Part shown: positions 17,224-26,058 of the stretch, piece after piece
Layout: every line of letters starts with the position of its first letter
How positions within the stretch are numbered: position 1 is the first letter of the stretch
Source of the DNA: an uncultured Alcaligenaceae bacterium
Lineage (GTDB): Bacteria > Pseudomonadota > Gammaproteobacteria > Burkholderiales > Burkholderiaceae_B
Direction: 5' to 3'
DNA length: 41,313 bases
NCBI GenBank assembly: GCA_937995985.1
Contig: CALKIR010000034.1
Location: forward strand, 1 to 41,313
Program-made: the position numbers and the translations under genes
The notes under the pieces: model-generated
Seen by the model: the letters and a program-made list of their open reading frames with translations, nothing else
What the model was told of the DNA's origin: nothing
Databases searched by the model: none

Positions 17224-18426
17224 TCAAGGCTCGGCGGTTAAAAACAAGGTTTGTAAATCTGTTAAAAACCTCCAGCCTAGATCAGTGGCACAGAGCCTAT
17301 CAAAACGATCATGCATCAGCCCCTTATCAATGGCGTGCTGCACGGTTTTGGCAATCCACAAACCACCTAGTCCAGTGCGGGCCGAGAAATACTCATAAGG
17401 TACCCCCTCTTTTAGGCGCAACGCATTGAGCATGAACTCAAAAGGTAAGTCTTTTGCCGGTACGGTACGGCGCTCACTAATTTGCTGACCGTGTCCCTGT
17501 AAGCTATGTGCCATCCATGTATTTGGATTCCGGCTGCGCACCAAACGCACAATTTTATTAGGAAATGAAATTTTGCTGTGCGCTCCTGGGCCAATGCCTA
17601 AATAATCACCAAATGACCAATAATTCATATTATGCGTGCTGTAATGCTTATTTTTAGCAAAAGCAGACACCTCATAATGCTCAAAACCTGCTTGAGTAAC
17701 CATTTCTATAATATGATCGTGCATGGCGGCACACTCCTCATCAGGAGGCAATGCTGGGGGGTATTTTGCAAATACGGTATTGGGCTCAATCATCAGCTGA
17801 TAAATAGATAAATGGGTCACGCCGCTATCTAATGCGCGGCGTACACCTGCCAAACAATCGGCCAAGGATTGCCCAGGTAAGGCATACATCAAATCGATAT
17901 TAACCCGCTCTACTGCTTCTATTGCAGCATCCACCGCTTGCTGTGCTTGAGCCGCATTATGAATACGTCCTATGCGTTGCAATACCTCGTCATTAAAGCT
18001 TTGTACCCCTATAGACAGACGATTAATCCCAGCTGCACCATAGGCTTTAAAGCGTTGCGCCTCACTAGCACCTGGATTCGCCTCTAGAGTTATCTCCGCC
18101 TCTGGTGCTACCGGTAAATAAGCGCGCACCATGCTCAGGACGCGATCGATAAATTCTGCACTAAATAAACTTGGAGTCCCTCCCCCAAAAAAGATAGAAA
18201 TAATAGAGCGACCCCAAATATCAGGCAAGGCCTGCTCCAGATCGATTTGAAGCGCACGAAAAAACTCCTCTTCGGGTAACCGCTCCGGAGCCACATGGGC
18301 ATTAAAATCACAATACGGGCAGCGCTGAACACACCAAGGCAAATGGATGTATAAGCTTAACGGGGGAAGCAGAGTGAAATGAGGATGGGTGCTGCTTTGT
18401 GGATGGACCAGCTGTATTGATTTCAT
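17224..18426 (-). CDS. hemW: Radical SAM heme chaperone HemW
   Basis: Radical-SAM protein of 400 residues formerly annotated as coproporphyrinogen oxidase-like HemN. The cluster motif is PWCVQRCPYCDFNAH (Cys-x3-Cys-x2-Cys). The GGGTPSLF SAM-binding segment and SIGVQSFNDEVLQRIGRIH follow. It lacks the extra N-terminal region of true HemN, and HemW proteins bind heme and deliver it to respiratory enzymes. It is third in an rph-rdgB-hemW order that recurs in Burkholderiales, with 35 bp between rdgB and hemW. Co-transcription is likely. Confidence 0.94.
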   Translation of the reverse strand: MKSIQLVHPQSSTHPHFTLLPPLSLYIHLPWCVQRCPYCDFNAHVAPERLPEEEFFRALQIDLEQALPDIWGRSIISIFFGGGTPSLFSAEFIDRVLSMVRAYLPVAPEAEITLEANPGASEAQRFKAYGAAGINRLSIGVQSFNDEVLQRIGRIHNAAQAQQAVDAAIEAVERVNIDLMYALPGQSLADCLAGVRRALDSGVTHLSIYQLMIEPNTVFAKYPPALPPDEECAAMHDHIIEMVTQAGFEHYEVSAFAKNKHYSTHNMNYWSFGDYLGIGPGAHSKISFPNKIVRLVRSRNPNTWMAHSLQGHGQQISERRTVPAKDLPFEFMLNALRLKEGVPYEYFSARTGLGGLWIAKTVQHAIDKGLMHDRFDRLCATDLGWRFLTDLQTLFLTAEP

Positions 18427-18461
18427 AAAATTAACTTAAAAGACCACACAAAAACCAACAT

Positions 18462-19124
18462 CTAATACATGGCAGTTAGGCCGTGTAATAAACTCCTTAA
18501 TGCTTGGCCGCGGTGGCTGTAATTGTTTTTACGCTGTGCATCAAGCTCTGCTGCAGTGCAGTGCAGCTCTGGTATCCAAAAAACAGGATCATAACCAAAG
18601 CCATGGGTGCCACGTGGTGCTGAGGCAATCTCTCCCCACCAAAACCCTTGGGCAATTAAAGGAGTTGGATCCTGCGGATGGCGTACATATACCAAGGAGG
18701 CCACAAAATAAGCTCGACGCTGGCGAATGCCCTGCATATGATGGAGTAATAAGGCATTATTGGCTGCATCAGTATCGCAGTTTTCTAATTGGGCCAACAG
18801 TTTTTGATCGGTTAATTGTGACTTGTGGGCGCAGGCATAACGTGCTGACAGCACCCCTGGAGCACCAGCTAAGGCCTCAACACATAAACCCGAATCATCG
18901 GCAATAGCCGGTAGCCCTGCCGCAGCACTCGCATGACGTGCTTTAGCAAGAGCATTTTCTACAAAAGTGTCATACGGCTCCTCTGCAGCACTAATGTTAA
19001 ATTGACGCTGCGGAAGGATGCGCACCCCTAGAGGGGCGAGTAAAGAAGAAAACTCGGCAATTTTGCCCTCATTATTAGAGGCCAATACAATGGTTCGCTG
19101 AGATTCAGACCTATGAACAGTCAA
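18462..19124 (-). CDS. rdgB: XTP/dITP diphosphatase (RdgB/HAM1 family)
   Basis: House-cleaning nucleotide pyrophosphatase that removes dITP, XTP and related non-canonical purines before they enter DNA. 220 residues. Motifs: VLASNNEGKIAEF at the N-terminus, EEPYDTFVENALAKARHA, IADDSGLCVEAL, and GTHGFGYDPVFW. The start is TTG with AGGGGGA five nt upstream; no ATG is available before the conserved N-terminus. It lies 40 bp after rph and 35 bp before hemW, in the conserved order. Confidence 0.95.
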   Translation of the reverse strand: MTVHRSESQRTIVLASNNEGKIAEFSSLLAPLGVRILPQRQFNISAAEEPYDTFVENALAKARHASAAAGLPAIADDSGLCVEALAGAPGVLSARYACAHKSQLTDQKLLAQLENCDTDAANNALLLHHMQGIRQRRAYFVASLVYVRHPQDPTPLIAQGFWWGEIASAPRGTHGFGYDPVFWIPELHCTAAELDAQRKNNYSHRGQALRSLLHGLTAMY

Positions 19125-19164
19125 GGCATCCCCCTATCAAAAAATTAAAATACACGCTCATTAA

Positions 19165-19935
19165 TTAAAACTGAATGCCCATTTGCTCTTTGAGGCATTG
19201 TCGTTGTTGTTCAAATAAAGAAGCAATTCCTTTTTGAGCCAAATCTAATACTTGAGCAAGCTCGCTGCGCGCAAAAGGAAGACCTTCGGCGGTGCCTTGG
19301 ATTTCAATAAAATGCATATCACTATTCATCACAATATTGACATCCGCATCACAACGAAAATCCTCAGCATAATCTAAATCCAACAATGCGTGATTGTCTA
19401 CTAGTCCTACGGATACCGCTGCTACCTGTTTGCGCAAAGGGTTATGTTCTAGCTCCCCTGTTTCTAGTAGCCTGTTCACTGCCAAAGCAGCGGCAACCCA
19501 AGCCCCTGTAATGCTCGCACAACGCGTGCCCCCATCTGCTTGTAACACATCGCAATCGAGTTGAATGGTGCGCGCACCAAGTAAATGTAAATCAAAAGCT
19601 GCGCGTAAGCTCCGTCCAATCAGTCGTTGTATTTCTTGGGTACGCCCACTTTGACGCCCGCGTGCGGCCTCACGACTTCCTCGGGTATGAGTGGCACGGG
19701 GGAGCATACCGTACTCAGCAGTCACCCAGCCTTGCTCTTGTTCTTGATCAGCTAAAAATGAGGGCACACGATCCAATACACTGGCATTGCACAATACATG
19801 CGTATGCCCCATTTTGATTAATACAGAGCCCTCGGCATAGCGAGTAAAGCCCAGTTCAAACTCAACGGGACGCAAGGCATCACATGCTCTCCCTTGAGTT
19901 CTTTCTAAAAATGGAGTTTCGGAATTAATTGTCAT
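19165..19935 (-). CDS. rph: Ribonuclease PH
   Basis: Phosphorolytic 3'-5' exoribonuclease that trims tRNA 3' ends. 256 residues. Family features: RALRP-like start (DALRPVEFELGFTRYAEGSVL), HVLCNASV, GWVTAEYGMLPRATHTR, and QEIQRLIGRSLRAA, with LDCDVLQADGGTRCASITGA in the central domain. Full length, unlike the frameshifted copy known in E. coli K-12. First gene of rph-rdgB-hemW and divergent from yicC, an arrangement seen in other Burkholderiales. Confidence 0.97.
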   Translation of the reverse strand: MTINSETPFLERTQGRACDALRPVEFELGFTRYAEGSVLIKMGHTHVLCNASVLDRVPSFLADQEQEQGWVTAEYGMLPRATHTRGSREAARGRQSGRTQEIQRLIGRSLRAAFDLHLLGARTIQLDCDVLQADGGTRCASITGAWVAAALAVNRLLETGELEHNPLRKQVAAVSVGLVDNHALLDLDYAEDFRCDADVNIVMNSDMHFIEIQGTAEGLPFARSELAQVLDLAQKGIASLFEQQRQCLKEQMGIQF

Positions 19936-20079
19936 TTGCTACCCTACTCTTTAATTGACTGGTTGATCATTGTACGTGAATTCGCATGTGCTGCTGCAGT
20001 CTATGCTAGCATTTGCTTTAATCCATCTTAATTAATAAGACATTGAATCGTTATTCTCATCCATTAGGTAATCACACCC

Positions 20080-21021
20080 ATGGCCACTTATAGCATGACC
20101 GCCTTTGCTCAGGCGCGTACCACCTTTGAGCACATGCAAATTGTACTGGAACTTCGCAGCGTCAATAATCGCTATCTTGACCTGCATTTCCGTATGCCTG
20201 ACGAATTGCGTTTTTTTGAACCTCGCTTACGCACTTTAATCACACAGCGTATCCAAAGAGGGAAATTAGATATTCGTCTACAATTACAAAAACAAAGCTC
20301 TACGAGCGATGAGCCGTTAGCTCCCCAATTTCTGCACGCTGTGGCGACTCAATTAGAGCATATTCGGCACTACTTGCCCGAAACCGCAAGCCCAAGCTTT
20401 AGTGAGCTTTTTTCTTTAGCTGGCATGCATCAAGCACTCGATAGTGAGCAGCTCACCGCTGTGCTAGAGGAATTGACTGAACAGGCACTGACTGATCTGA
20501 TCGAGCATCGTGCCCGTGAGGGTGGGCAGCTGGCTGCCGCGATGCGAGGCTTTGCACAAGAAATGCTAAGCCATATTGAAACAGTTAAGACTCATCTTCC
20601 CGAGGTTCAACACGAATACCAAGAAAAAGTCGCGCAGCGTTTGCGTGAAGCACTTGAACAGGCCAGCCCAGAAGGCATGCATTCTATCAGTGGCGAGGAA
20701 TTCAGCGCACGCATCGCTCAAGAGGCGTCAATATTTAGTTTGCGTATTGATGTGACGGAGGAAATTACGCGTCTAGAAGCACACGTTAAGGAATTATTTC
20801 ATTTATTAGCGCCACACGACTCAGCCTCCGATGCCGCCCATCAGCGCATAGCAACCAAACGCAGCAGCTTGGGCAAACGCTTAGATTTTTTATTTCAAGA
20901 AATGAATAGAGAAGCAAATACTTTAGGCTCTAAAGCGGGCTCTATTGCAGTAACTCAAGCAGCAATAGAGTTAAAGCTTTTGATTGAACAGCTCCGTGAG
21001 CAGGCGCAGAATATAGAATAA
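20080..21021 (+). CDS. yicC: YicC family endoribonuclease
   Basis: YicC/YloC protein of 313 residues. The N-terminal part begins with the family signature YSMTAFAQARTTFEHMQIVLELRSVNNRYLD; further on are QRGKLDIRLQL and the C-terminal KRSSLGKRLDFLFQEMNREANTLGSKAG. Family members are Mn-dependent endoribonucleases linked to small-RNA turnover. It is divergent from rph, as in relatives. In many proteobacteria gmk follows yicC; here the next gene is on the opposite strand and unrelated. The C-terminal AxxEMNREANTL-type box is intact, so the gene should be functional. Confidence 0.93.
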   Translation: MATYSMTAFAQARTTFEHMQIVLELRSVNNRYLDLHFRMPDELRFFEPRLRTLITQRIQRGKLDIRLQLQKQSSTSDEPLAPQFLHAVATQLEHIRHYLPETASPSFSELFSLAGMHQALDSEQLTAVLEELTEQALTDLIEHRAREGGQLAAAMRGFAQEMLSHIETVKTHLPEVQHEYQEKVAQRLREALEQASPEGMHSISGEEFSARIAQEASIFSLRIDVTEEITRLEAHVKELFHLLAPHDSASDAAHQRIATKRSSLGKRLDFLFQEMNREANTLGSKAGSIAVTQAAIELKLLIEQLREQAQNIE

Positions 21022-21055
21022 ACCCGCCTGTCCATGCACTAATGATGAACTGGCA

Positions 21056-21505
21056 CTATGGGAGCAGTTCTATCTGATAAGGCCTAAAATCACGTATATG
21101 CAAAGAATGAGGGGAAGAGGCCGATAATAAGTCAAAAACCTCCCCCTCGATTACAGCATAGGCTCGAGTAATCTGCAGCTGCAAATGTGAGTAACAGGCA
21201 TATTCATCCTCCCACAACAGCTGGGCATAACGAGTAGCACTGTCTCTCCCAAAGTCATGTTCTGCACGTAACTGCCCCTGCTTAATAGGTGCATTGGTCT
21301 GCGTATCAAGAGCAGTAAAATCTACTATTAGATCCTGCACCCACTGCCCCCCACTGTCTACAGTAAATGAGGCCGCGCACAGCCCTTGCCCTGCCCATAC
21401 GGTATCAGCATGCCATAAGGACACGGCTTGTGCAGGAGTGGCTAAGACCCATCCCAAACCGCTTATTAATAATAATTGAGAGAATTGTTTAGATAAATGA
21501 TTCAT
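21056..21505 (-). CDS. Small exported protein, possibly IrmA-like
   Basis: About 149 residues with a signal peptide (hydrophobic core LLLISGLGWVLA, cleavage near AQA-VSLWHAD). The mature part has two cysteines, in GLCAASF and YACYSHL, that could form a disulfide, and the pattern DSATRYAQLLWEDEYAC. It reminds me of the IrmA family of small secreted fibronectin-like proteins, but I cannot confirm that. The longest frame starts at a GTG (21547) and includes an ATG at 21538, both inside a perfect inverted repeat. ATG at 21505 directly before the signal peptide is preferred, though its ribosome binding site is poor. It lies downstream of metE; function unknown. Confidence 0.65.
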   Translation of the reverse strand: MNHLSKQFSQLLLISGLGWVLATPAQAVSLWHADTVWAGQGLCAASFTVDSGGQWVQDLIVDFTALDTQTNAPIKQGQLRAEHDFGRDSATRYAQLLWEDEYACYSHLQLQITRAYAVIEGEVFDLLSASSPHSLHIRDFRPYQIELLP

Positions 21506-21516
21506 GGAAGATACGA

Positions 21517-21545
21517 GGCGAGTATGCGTCCCACTCATACTCGCC
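21517..21545. repeat. Perfect inverted repeat downstream of metE
   Basis: Arms GGCGAGTATG and CATACTCGCC (10 bp each, no mismatch) around a 9-nt loop. It lies 13 bp beyond the metE stop codon and just before the exported-protein gene. There is no T-run, so it may be a stability or processing hairpin, a weak terminator, or an operator. Confidence 0.75.
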
Positions 21546-21558
21546 ACTTTGTTAGTAA

Positions 21559-23883
21559 TTAACGCTGTTGGCCAGCATAGCGCTGACGTAATTCTTTTGC
21601 AGCATTAACCATAGCCTCAAGAGCAGGACGCGTTTCATCCCAGCCGCGTGTTTTAAGACCACAATCTGGATTGACCCAAAGGCGCTCTACAGGGATTTTT
21701 TGTGCTGCTCGCTCCATAAGCTCTACCATCCACTCCTGACTGGGCACTAATGGTGAGTGAATATCATAGACCCCAGGGCCAATATCATTAGGATAGTGAA
21801 AATCCTCAAATGCATCTAATAATTCCATATTAGAGCGCGAAGTTTCAATAGTAATGACATCCGCATCCAATGCAGCAATAGAGTCCATAATGTCATTAAA
21901 CTCAGAATAGCACATATGGGTATGAATCTGGGTCTGTGCCTGTACCCCGCCACAAGTGATTTGGAAACAGTCAACTGCCCATTCGAGGTACTCGGCCCAT
22001 TTTTCTGTGCGCAGCGGTAAGCCTTCACGAATGGCTGGTTCATCGACTTGTATGGCTTTAATGCCAGCTGCCTCCAGATCCAGCACCTCATCACGTAACG
22101 CCAAAGCAATTTGACGGCAAGTATGTGCACGCGGCTGATCATCACGCACAAAAGACCACTGCAACATGGTGATGGGTCCGGTTAGCATCCCCTTAACAGG
22201 CTTGTCTGTTAGACTTTGAGCGTAGGTAGCCCACTCTACTGTCATCGGCGCCACTCGAACTACATCCCCATAAATAATTGGTGGCTTGACAGCACGGGTG
22301 CCATAACTTTGGACCCAACCATTTTGAGTAAAGGCAAAGCCACCGAGCAACTCACCAAAATACTCAACCATATCATTACGCTCAGCCTCGCCATGCACCA
22401 ACATATCAATGCCTAATTGTTCTTGTTCTTTAATGACCCGTGCAATTTCTTTTTGTATGCCTTCTTGATATGCTGCATCGCTTAATTCATGATCCCGCCA
22501 AGCGCGGCGCAAAGCACGTACCTCTTGAGTTTGAGGAAAGGAGCCAATAGTAGTAGTAGGAAATAAAGGCAGTTGCAGAGCAGCCTGTTGTAGTTTTTGG
22601 CGTTGCGCAAAGGGTTCGCGCTGTCGCACGACTTGATCTAATTGGGCAAAACGCTCCGCCACTTCAGCGCGATGGATACGTTTAGAAGTACGCCTATTAT
22701 TTAAGGCCTGAGTAATCGCGGCAATGCGCTCTTTTTGTGCTTCGGTAGCATCATCATGAAGCAACGCCTGAATAAGAGCTAGCTCTTCTAGTTTTTGCTC
22801 TGCGAAAGCTAACCAGCTTTTTAACTCGGGATCAAGCAGGGTTTCTGTATTTAAATCAACAGGACTAAACAGCAAAGAGCAGGACGGGGCCAACCACAGC
22901 CGATTGCCCAATTGTTGGTGCAGCGGTTGTAATTTATCTGCGATGGCCTGCACATCACTGCGCCACACATTACGGCCATCAATCACTCCGAGAGATAAAA
23001 TTTTCTCATCATCCAGCCGCTCTACAAAAGCAGCTAATTGTTCGGGAGCACGTATTAAATCAAGATGAATGCCTGCTATGGGCAAGTCCATTAATCGTTG
23101 GGCATATTCCCCCACTCCTTCAAAATAGGTAGTAAGCAGCAAAGGAACACCAACTTGGGCAAGTTGTGTCACACTTTCTTCAACAGCAGCTACCCATGGC
23201 TCGGGCAACTGCAGCCCTAAAACAGGCTCCTCAAGCTGAACATAGCCCACCCCAAGCTCGTTTAGACGTTGTAAGATCTGCTGATAGGCTGCAATTAAAG
23301 CAGGCAGCAACTGTAGCTTTTTGGAATCAGTAGGACCTGCGGTAAAGGCTTCACCTTTACTCAAAAAAAGAAAGGTGACGGGCCCTACTAAGGCAACCTT
23401 GACCTGCTCATGCAATGTCTGTGCCTCTTGCACCTGTTCAAACAGATCTTCTTTTACCACATTGAATGACTGATTTTCCTCCAGCTCAGGGACAATGTAG
23501 TGATAATTAGTATCAAACCATTTGGTCATTTCGCAGGCAATGGCCTGTTCGGTCCCGTCATCATAGCCGCGCGCCAAAGCAAATAATAAATCTAGCTGAG
23601 AGGCCGCATCCTGTACGCGATCTCTTTTGCGGCTAAAACGGCGGGGAATAACATCCAACATGGTGCTGAGCTCAAGAATGTGATCATACCAAGCAAAGTC
23701 CCCTACCGTTAACCACTCAACCCCTGCATCGAGTTGCGTGCGCCAGTGTTGCTTTCTCAGGGCCGCTCCAGTTTCTAAGAGTTGCTCTGCACTCAGTTCG
23801 TTGCGCCAATACTGTTCTACAGCAAATTTAAGCTCGCGTTGCTTACCAATGCGAGGAAAACCCAGGTTATGAATAATACTCAT
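21559..23883 (-). CDS. metE: Cobalamin-independent methionine synthase
   Basis: Zinc enzyme that methylates homocysteine with 5-methyltetrahydropteroyl-triglutamate. 774 residues, full length. The N-terminal domain starts IIHNLGFPRIGKQRELKFA. The C-terminal catalytic domain has FPTTTIGSFPQTQEVR, LVHGEAERNDMVEYF, VDEPAIREGLPLR, and the zinc-binding residues in HTHMCYSEFNDI and the late NPDCGLKTRGW. It is divergent from a MetR-like regulator, with metF close by, so the last two steps of methionine synthesis are together. No B12 riboswitch is visible in the 165-bp upstream spacer. Confidence 0.98.
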   Translation of the reverse strand: MSIIHNLGFPRIGKQRELKFAVEQYWRNELSAEQLLETGAALRKQHWRTQLDAGVEWLTVGDFAWYDHILELSTMLDVIPRRFSRKRDRVQDAASQLDLLFALARGYDDGTEQAIACEMTKWFDTNYHYIVPELEENQSFNVVKEDLFEQVQEAQTLHEQVKVALVGPVTFLFLSKGEAFTAGPTDSKKLQLLPALIAAYQQILQRLNELGVGYVQLEEPVLGLQLPEPWVAAVEESVTQLAQVGVPLLLTTYFEGVGEYAQRLMDLPIAGIHLDLIRAPEQLAAFVERLDDEKILSLGVIDGRNVWRSDVQAIADKLQPLHQQLGNRLWLAPSCSLLFSPVDLNTETLLDPELKSWLAFAEQKLEELALIQALLHDDATEAQKERIAAITQALNNRRTSKRIHRAEVAERFAQLDQVVRQREPFAQRQKLQQAALQLPLFPTTTIGSFPQTQEVRALRRAWRDHELSDAAYQEGIQKEIARVIKEQEQLGIDMLVHGEAERNDMVEYFGELLGGFAFTQNGWVQSYGTRAVKPPIIYGDVVRVAPMTVEWATYAQSLTDKPVKGMLTGPITMLQWSFVRDDQPRAHTCRQIALALRDEVLDLEAAGIKAIQVDEPAIREGLPLRTEKWAEYLEWAVDCFQITCGGVQAQTQIHTHMCYSEFNDIMDSIAALDADVITIETSRSNMELLDAFEDFHYPNDIGPGVYDIHSPLVPSQEWMVELMERAAQKIPVERLWVNPDCGLKTRGWDETRPALEAMVNAAKELRQRYAGQQR

Positions 23884-23999
23884 ATTAAAATATAGTCCAG
23901 TTATTCAGGTTGATGACGGGCAACGCCCAAATAAATTGTCATACTGACATTATGGCAAAGTAACGGTAAAATAAAAAATCAAATATCACATCAAGACCA

Positions 24000-24012
24000 T
24001 GAGGTTTTTTCA
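24000..24012. promoter_or_regulatory. Candidate MetR binding site
   Basis: TGAGGTTTTTTCA fits the MetR consensus TGAA-N5-TTCA with one mismatch. It lies in the metE-metR divergent spacer, 37 bp before metR. Confidence 0.45.
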
Positions 24013-24048
24013 TACAAAAGGTCTGCTATAACACTGACCATCTCAACT

Positions 24049-24963
24049 ATGCTAGAAATAAAACACTTAGAAACCTTAACCGCAATACGTCAAGCAGGCA
24101 GCCTGCAGGAGGCTGCAGAATTGCTTCATGTCACCCAGTCTGCCTTATCCCATCAGTTGCGCGACCTTGAGTCCAGATTAGGCGTAACCTTGCTTAATCG
24201 CAGAACCCGTCCTGCTCGTTTAACAACAGCGGCATTGCGCATTTTGGCCCTCGCAGATGAGGTGCTGCCGCAAGTTCGTGCTACAGAAAAAGAACTACAA
24301 AGCTTGGCCAAGGGTGAATCAGGGCGTCTTTATCTTGCTATTGATTGTCATTCATGTTTTCAATGGCTTATGCCTACCCTGGACAGTTTTCGCAAAACCT
24401 GGCCTGATGTGAGCCTAGATCTTTCGGCAGCTTTTTCATTTGCACCTTTACCTGCCCTGATCAGAGGGGATTTAGATCTGGTAATTACCTCCGACCCTCA
24501 GGCTCTGAATGATATCGAATACACCCCATTATTTCGTTATGAGTTGGTGGCTGTTTTAGGGAGTCAACACCCATTGTTAGACTCCCCCTATCTGAGCCCT
24601 CAACAATTTAGCAGCTACACACTTATCACCTATCCAGTAAACAGAGAGCGCTTGGATATTTTTACTCAATTCCTAGACCACGAAGGAGTGGAGCCTGCCG
24701 AAATTCGCCAAGCAGAATTAACCCCCATGATTATCCAATTAGTAGCCAGTCACCGTGGCTTGACTGCCCTTCCTAACTGGGCTGTGGATGAATACATCCC
24801 TTCTGGTTGGATACACACACGTCCCTTAGGTCCTCAAGGGGTATGGCGCACCTTATATGCGGCAAAACGAAAAGAGGACAAAGATGCCAAATATGTATTA
24901 GATTTTATTCAGCAGGCACAAGATACCTGCTTTGCCCACCTACATGGTATTGAGCCGGCCTAA
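24049..24963 (+). CDS. metR: LysR-type methionine regulator MetR
   Basis: LysR-type activator of 304 residues. N-terminal helix-turn-helix MLEIKHLETLTAIRQAGSLQ with AELLHVTQSALSHQLRDLE. The regulatory domain has LAIDCHSCFQWLMPTL, the segment characteristic of MetR, which senses homocysteine. It is divergent from metE across 165 bp, the standard arrangement for MetR and its target, and a candidate binding site lies in the spacer. It likely activates metE and represses itself. metF follows on the opposite strand, converging with 19 bp between the genes. Confidence 0.93.
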   Translation: MLEIKHLETLTAIRQAGSLQEAAELLHVTQSALSHQLRDLESRLGVTLLNRRTRPARLTTAALRILALADEVLPQVRATEKELQSLAKGESGRLYLAIDCHSCFQWLMPTLDSFRKTWPDVSLDLSAAFSFAPLPALIRGDLDLVITSDPQALNDIEYTPLFRYELVAVLGSQHPLLDSPYLSPQQFSSYTLITYPVNRERLDIFTQFLDHEGVEPAEIRQAELTPMIIQLVASHRGLTALPNWAVDEYIPSGWIHTRPLGPQGVWRTLYAAKRKEDKDAKYVLDFIQQAQDTCFAHLHGIEPA

Positions 24964-24982
24964 TTTTCAGGACCGGCGGGAC

Positions 24983-25846
24983 TCAGGCAATGGCCACTGC
25001 TCTAGGCAAAGTGAGCAAGCCCAGATTGCGCATCACCGCTAAGGTGGCCTCAGCCTGATTCAAAGCATAAAAGTGAAACCCCGGCGCTCCTAAATCAAGC
25101 AAATCAGCGCATAATTTAGTCGCAACATCTATGCCAAATGCGCGTATAGAACGGCGATCCTCCCCAAAGTCTTGGAGGCGCAAACGAATCCAACGCGGCA
25201 CATCTGCCCCGCACATTTTAGAAAAACGCACAATCTGCTTTGCATTGGTAATAGGCATAATGCCGGGTATGAGCGGAATCCGCACCCCTCGTTGCACACA
25301 GCGTTCTAAGAAATCTTCATATGCCGCAGCATGAAAAAAATACTGCGTAATTGCTGCATTGGCCCCTGCTTGAACCTTGAGCGCATAATGCTCTAGATCC
25401 TCATTAAAGCTCTCAGCCTCAGGGTGCATTTCAGGATAGGCTGCAACATAAATATGAAAATAACTACCATACCGCTCACGAATAAACAGAACCAAATCTC
25501 GCGCATAGCGCATGGGCCCCTCGTATGCCCCCATTCCCGAAGGAATATCACCGCGCAGCACCACTAAGCGTCGCACCCCAATTTTCTTATAATAATTTAA
25601 TAGTGCAACCAAATCCTCCCTACTGCTTCCTATGCATGACAGATGGGGCACCACCTCAAAACCCAATCGATACAAGGACTCAACGGTTTGTACCGTACCC
25701 AGTTGAGTAGAACCTCCCGCCCCAAAGGTCACACTAATAAACTCTATCCCTGAGCCCATCAAGGTTTTGGCGGCACGCAATAAGCGCTCTCGAGCGGGAA
25801 TATCACGAGGGGGGAAAAACTCTGCGCTAATACTGAATGCATTCAT
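24983..25846 (-). CDS. metF: 5,10-methylenetetrahydrofolate reductase
   Basis: FAD enzyme that reduces methylene-tetrahydrofolate to the 5-methyl form used by MetE. 287 residues, a TIM barrel. Family features: ISAEFFPPRD near the N-terminus (with the catalytic Glu), SVTFGAGGSTQ, VPHLSCIGSSRE, LVVLRGDIPSG, ITQYFFHAAAY and PGFHFYALNQAEAT. An AGAGGAGG ribosome binding site precedes the ATG. It converges with metR and is divergent from the mgtE leader. With metE and metR it forms a compact methionine cluster. Confidence 0.97.
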   Translation of the reverse strand: MNAFSISAEFFPPRDIPARERLLRAAKTLMGSGIEFISVTFGAGGSTQLGTVQTVESLYRLGFEVVPHLSCIGSSREDLVALLNYYKKIGVRRLVVLRGDIPSGMGAYEGPMRYARDLVLFIRERYGSYFHIYVAAYPEMHPEAESFNEDLEHYALKVQAGANAAITQYFFHAAAYEDFLERCVQRGVRIPLIPGIMPITNAKQIVRFSKMCGADVPRWIRLRLQDFGEDRRSIRAFGIDVATKLCADLLDLGAPGFHFYALNQAEATLAVMRNLGLLTLPRAVAIA

Positions 25847-26058
25847 GAAGCCTCCTCTTTAAATAAAGACAAGCAGCCCACCACAGGCAGTTCATCAAAT
25901 TAATTTCATATTAATAGAGGAAACACAAAATAAAAAATGGTTCTTTTCAATTACTACATGAGCAAACCTCATATAGATCTGCTCGATCTGATTTTGTTTG
26001 CAGTGTTAGTAAAAACCCTGTTATACTTCTACGGATTACAAGCTAAGGAGAAACCGCA
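25847..26058. other. metF / mgtE divergent spacer
   Basis: AT-rich spacer with no coding sequence recognised. Its right end carries the promoter for the mgtE leader RNA; the left end should hold the metF promoter, which I could not place with confidence. Confidence 0.5.
25998..26027 (+). promoter_or_regulatory. Candidate promoter of the mgtE leader
   Basis: TTGCAG (25998-26003) and TATACT (26022-26027) with an 18-bp spacer. The predicted start near 26034 is about 25 nt before the leader peptide and about 343 nt before mgtE. Confidence 0.6.

Noticed and set aside
23884..24048. Cobalamin or SAM riboswitch upstream of metE
   Set aside because: The 165-bp spacer is too short for a cobalamin riboswitch and shows none of the conserved blocks; MetR control explains it better.
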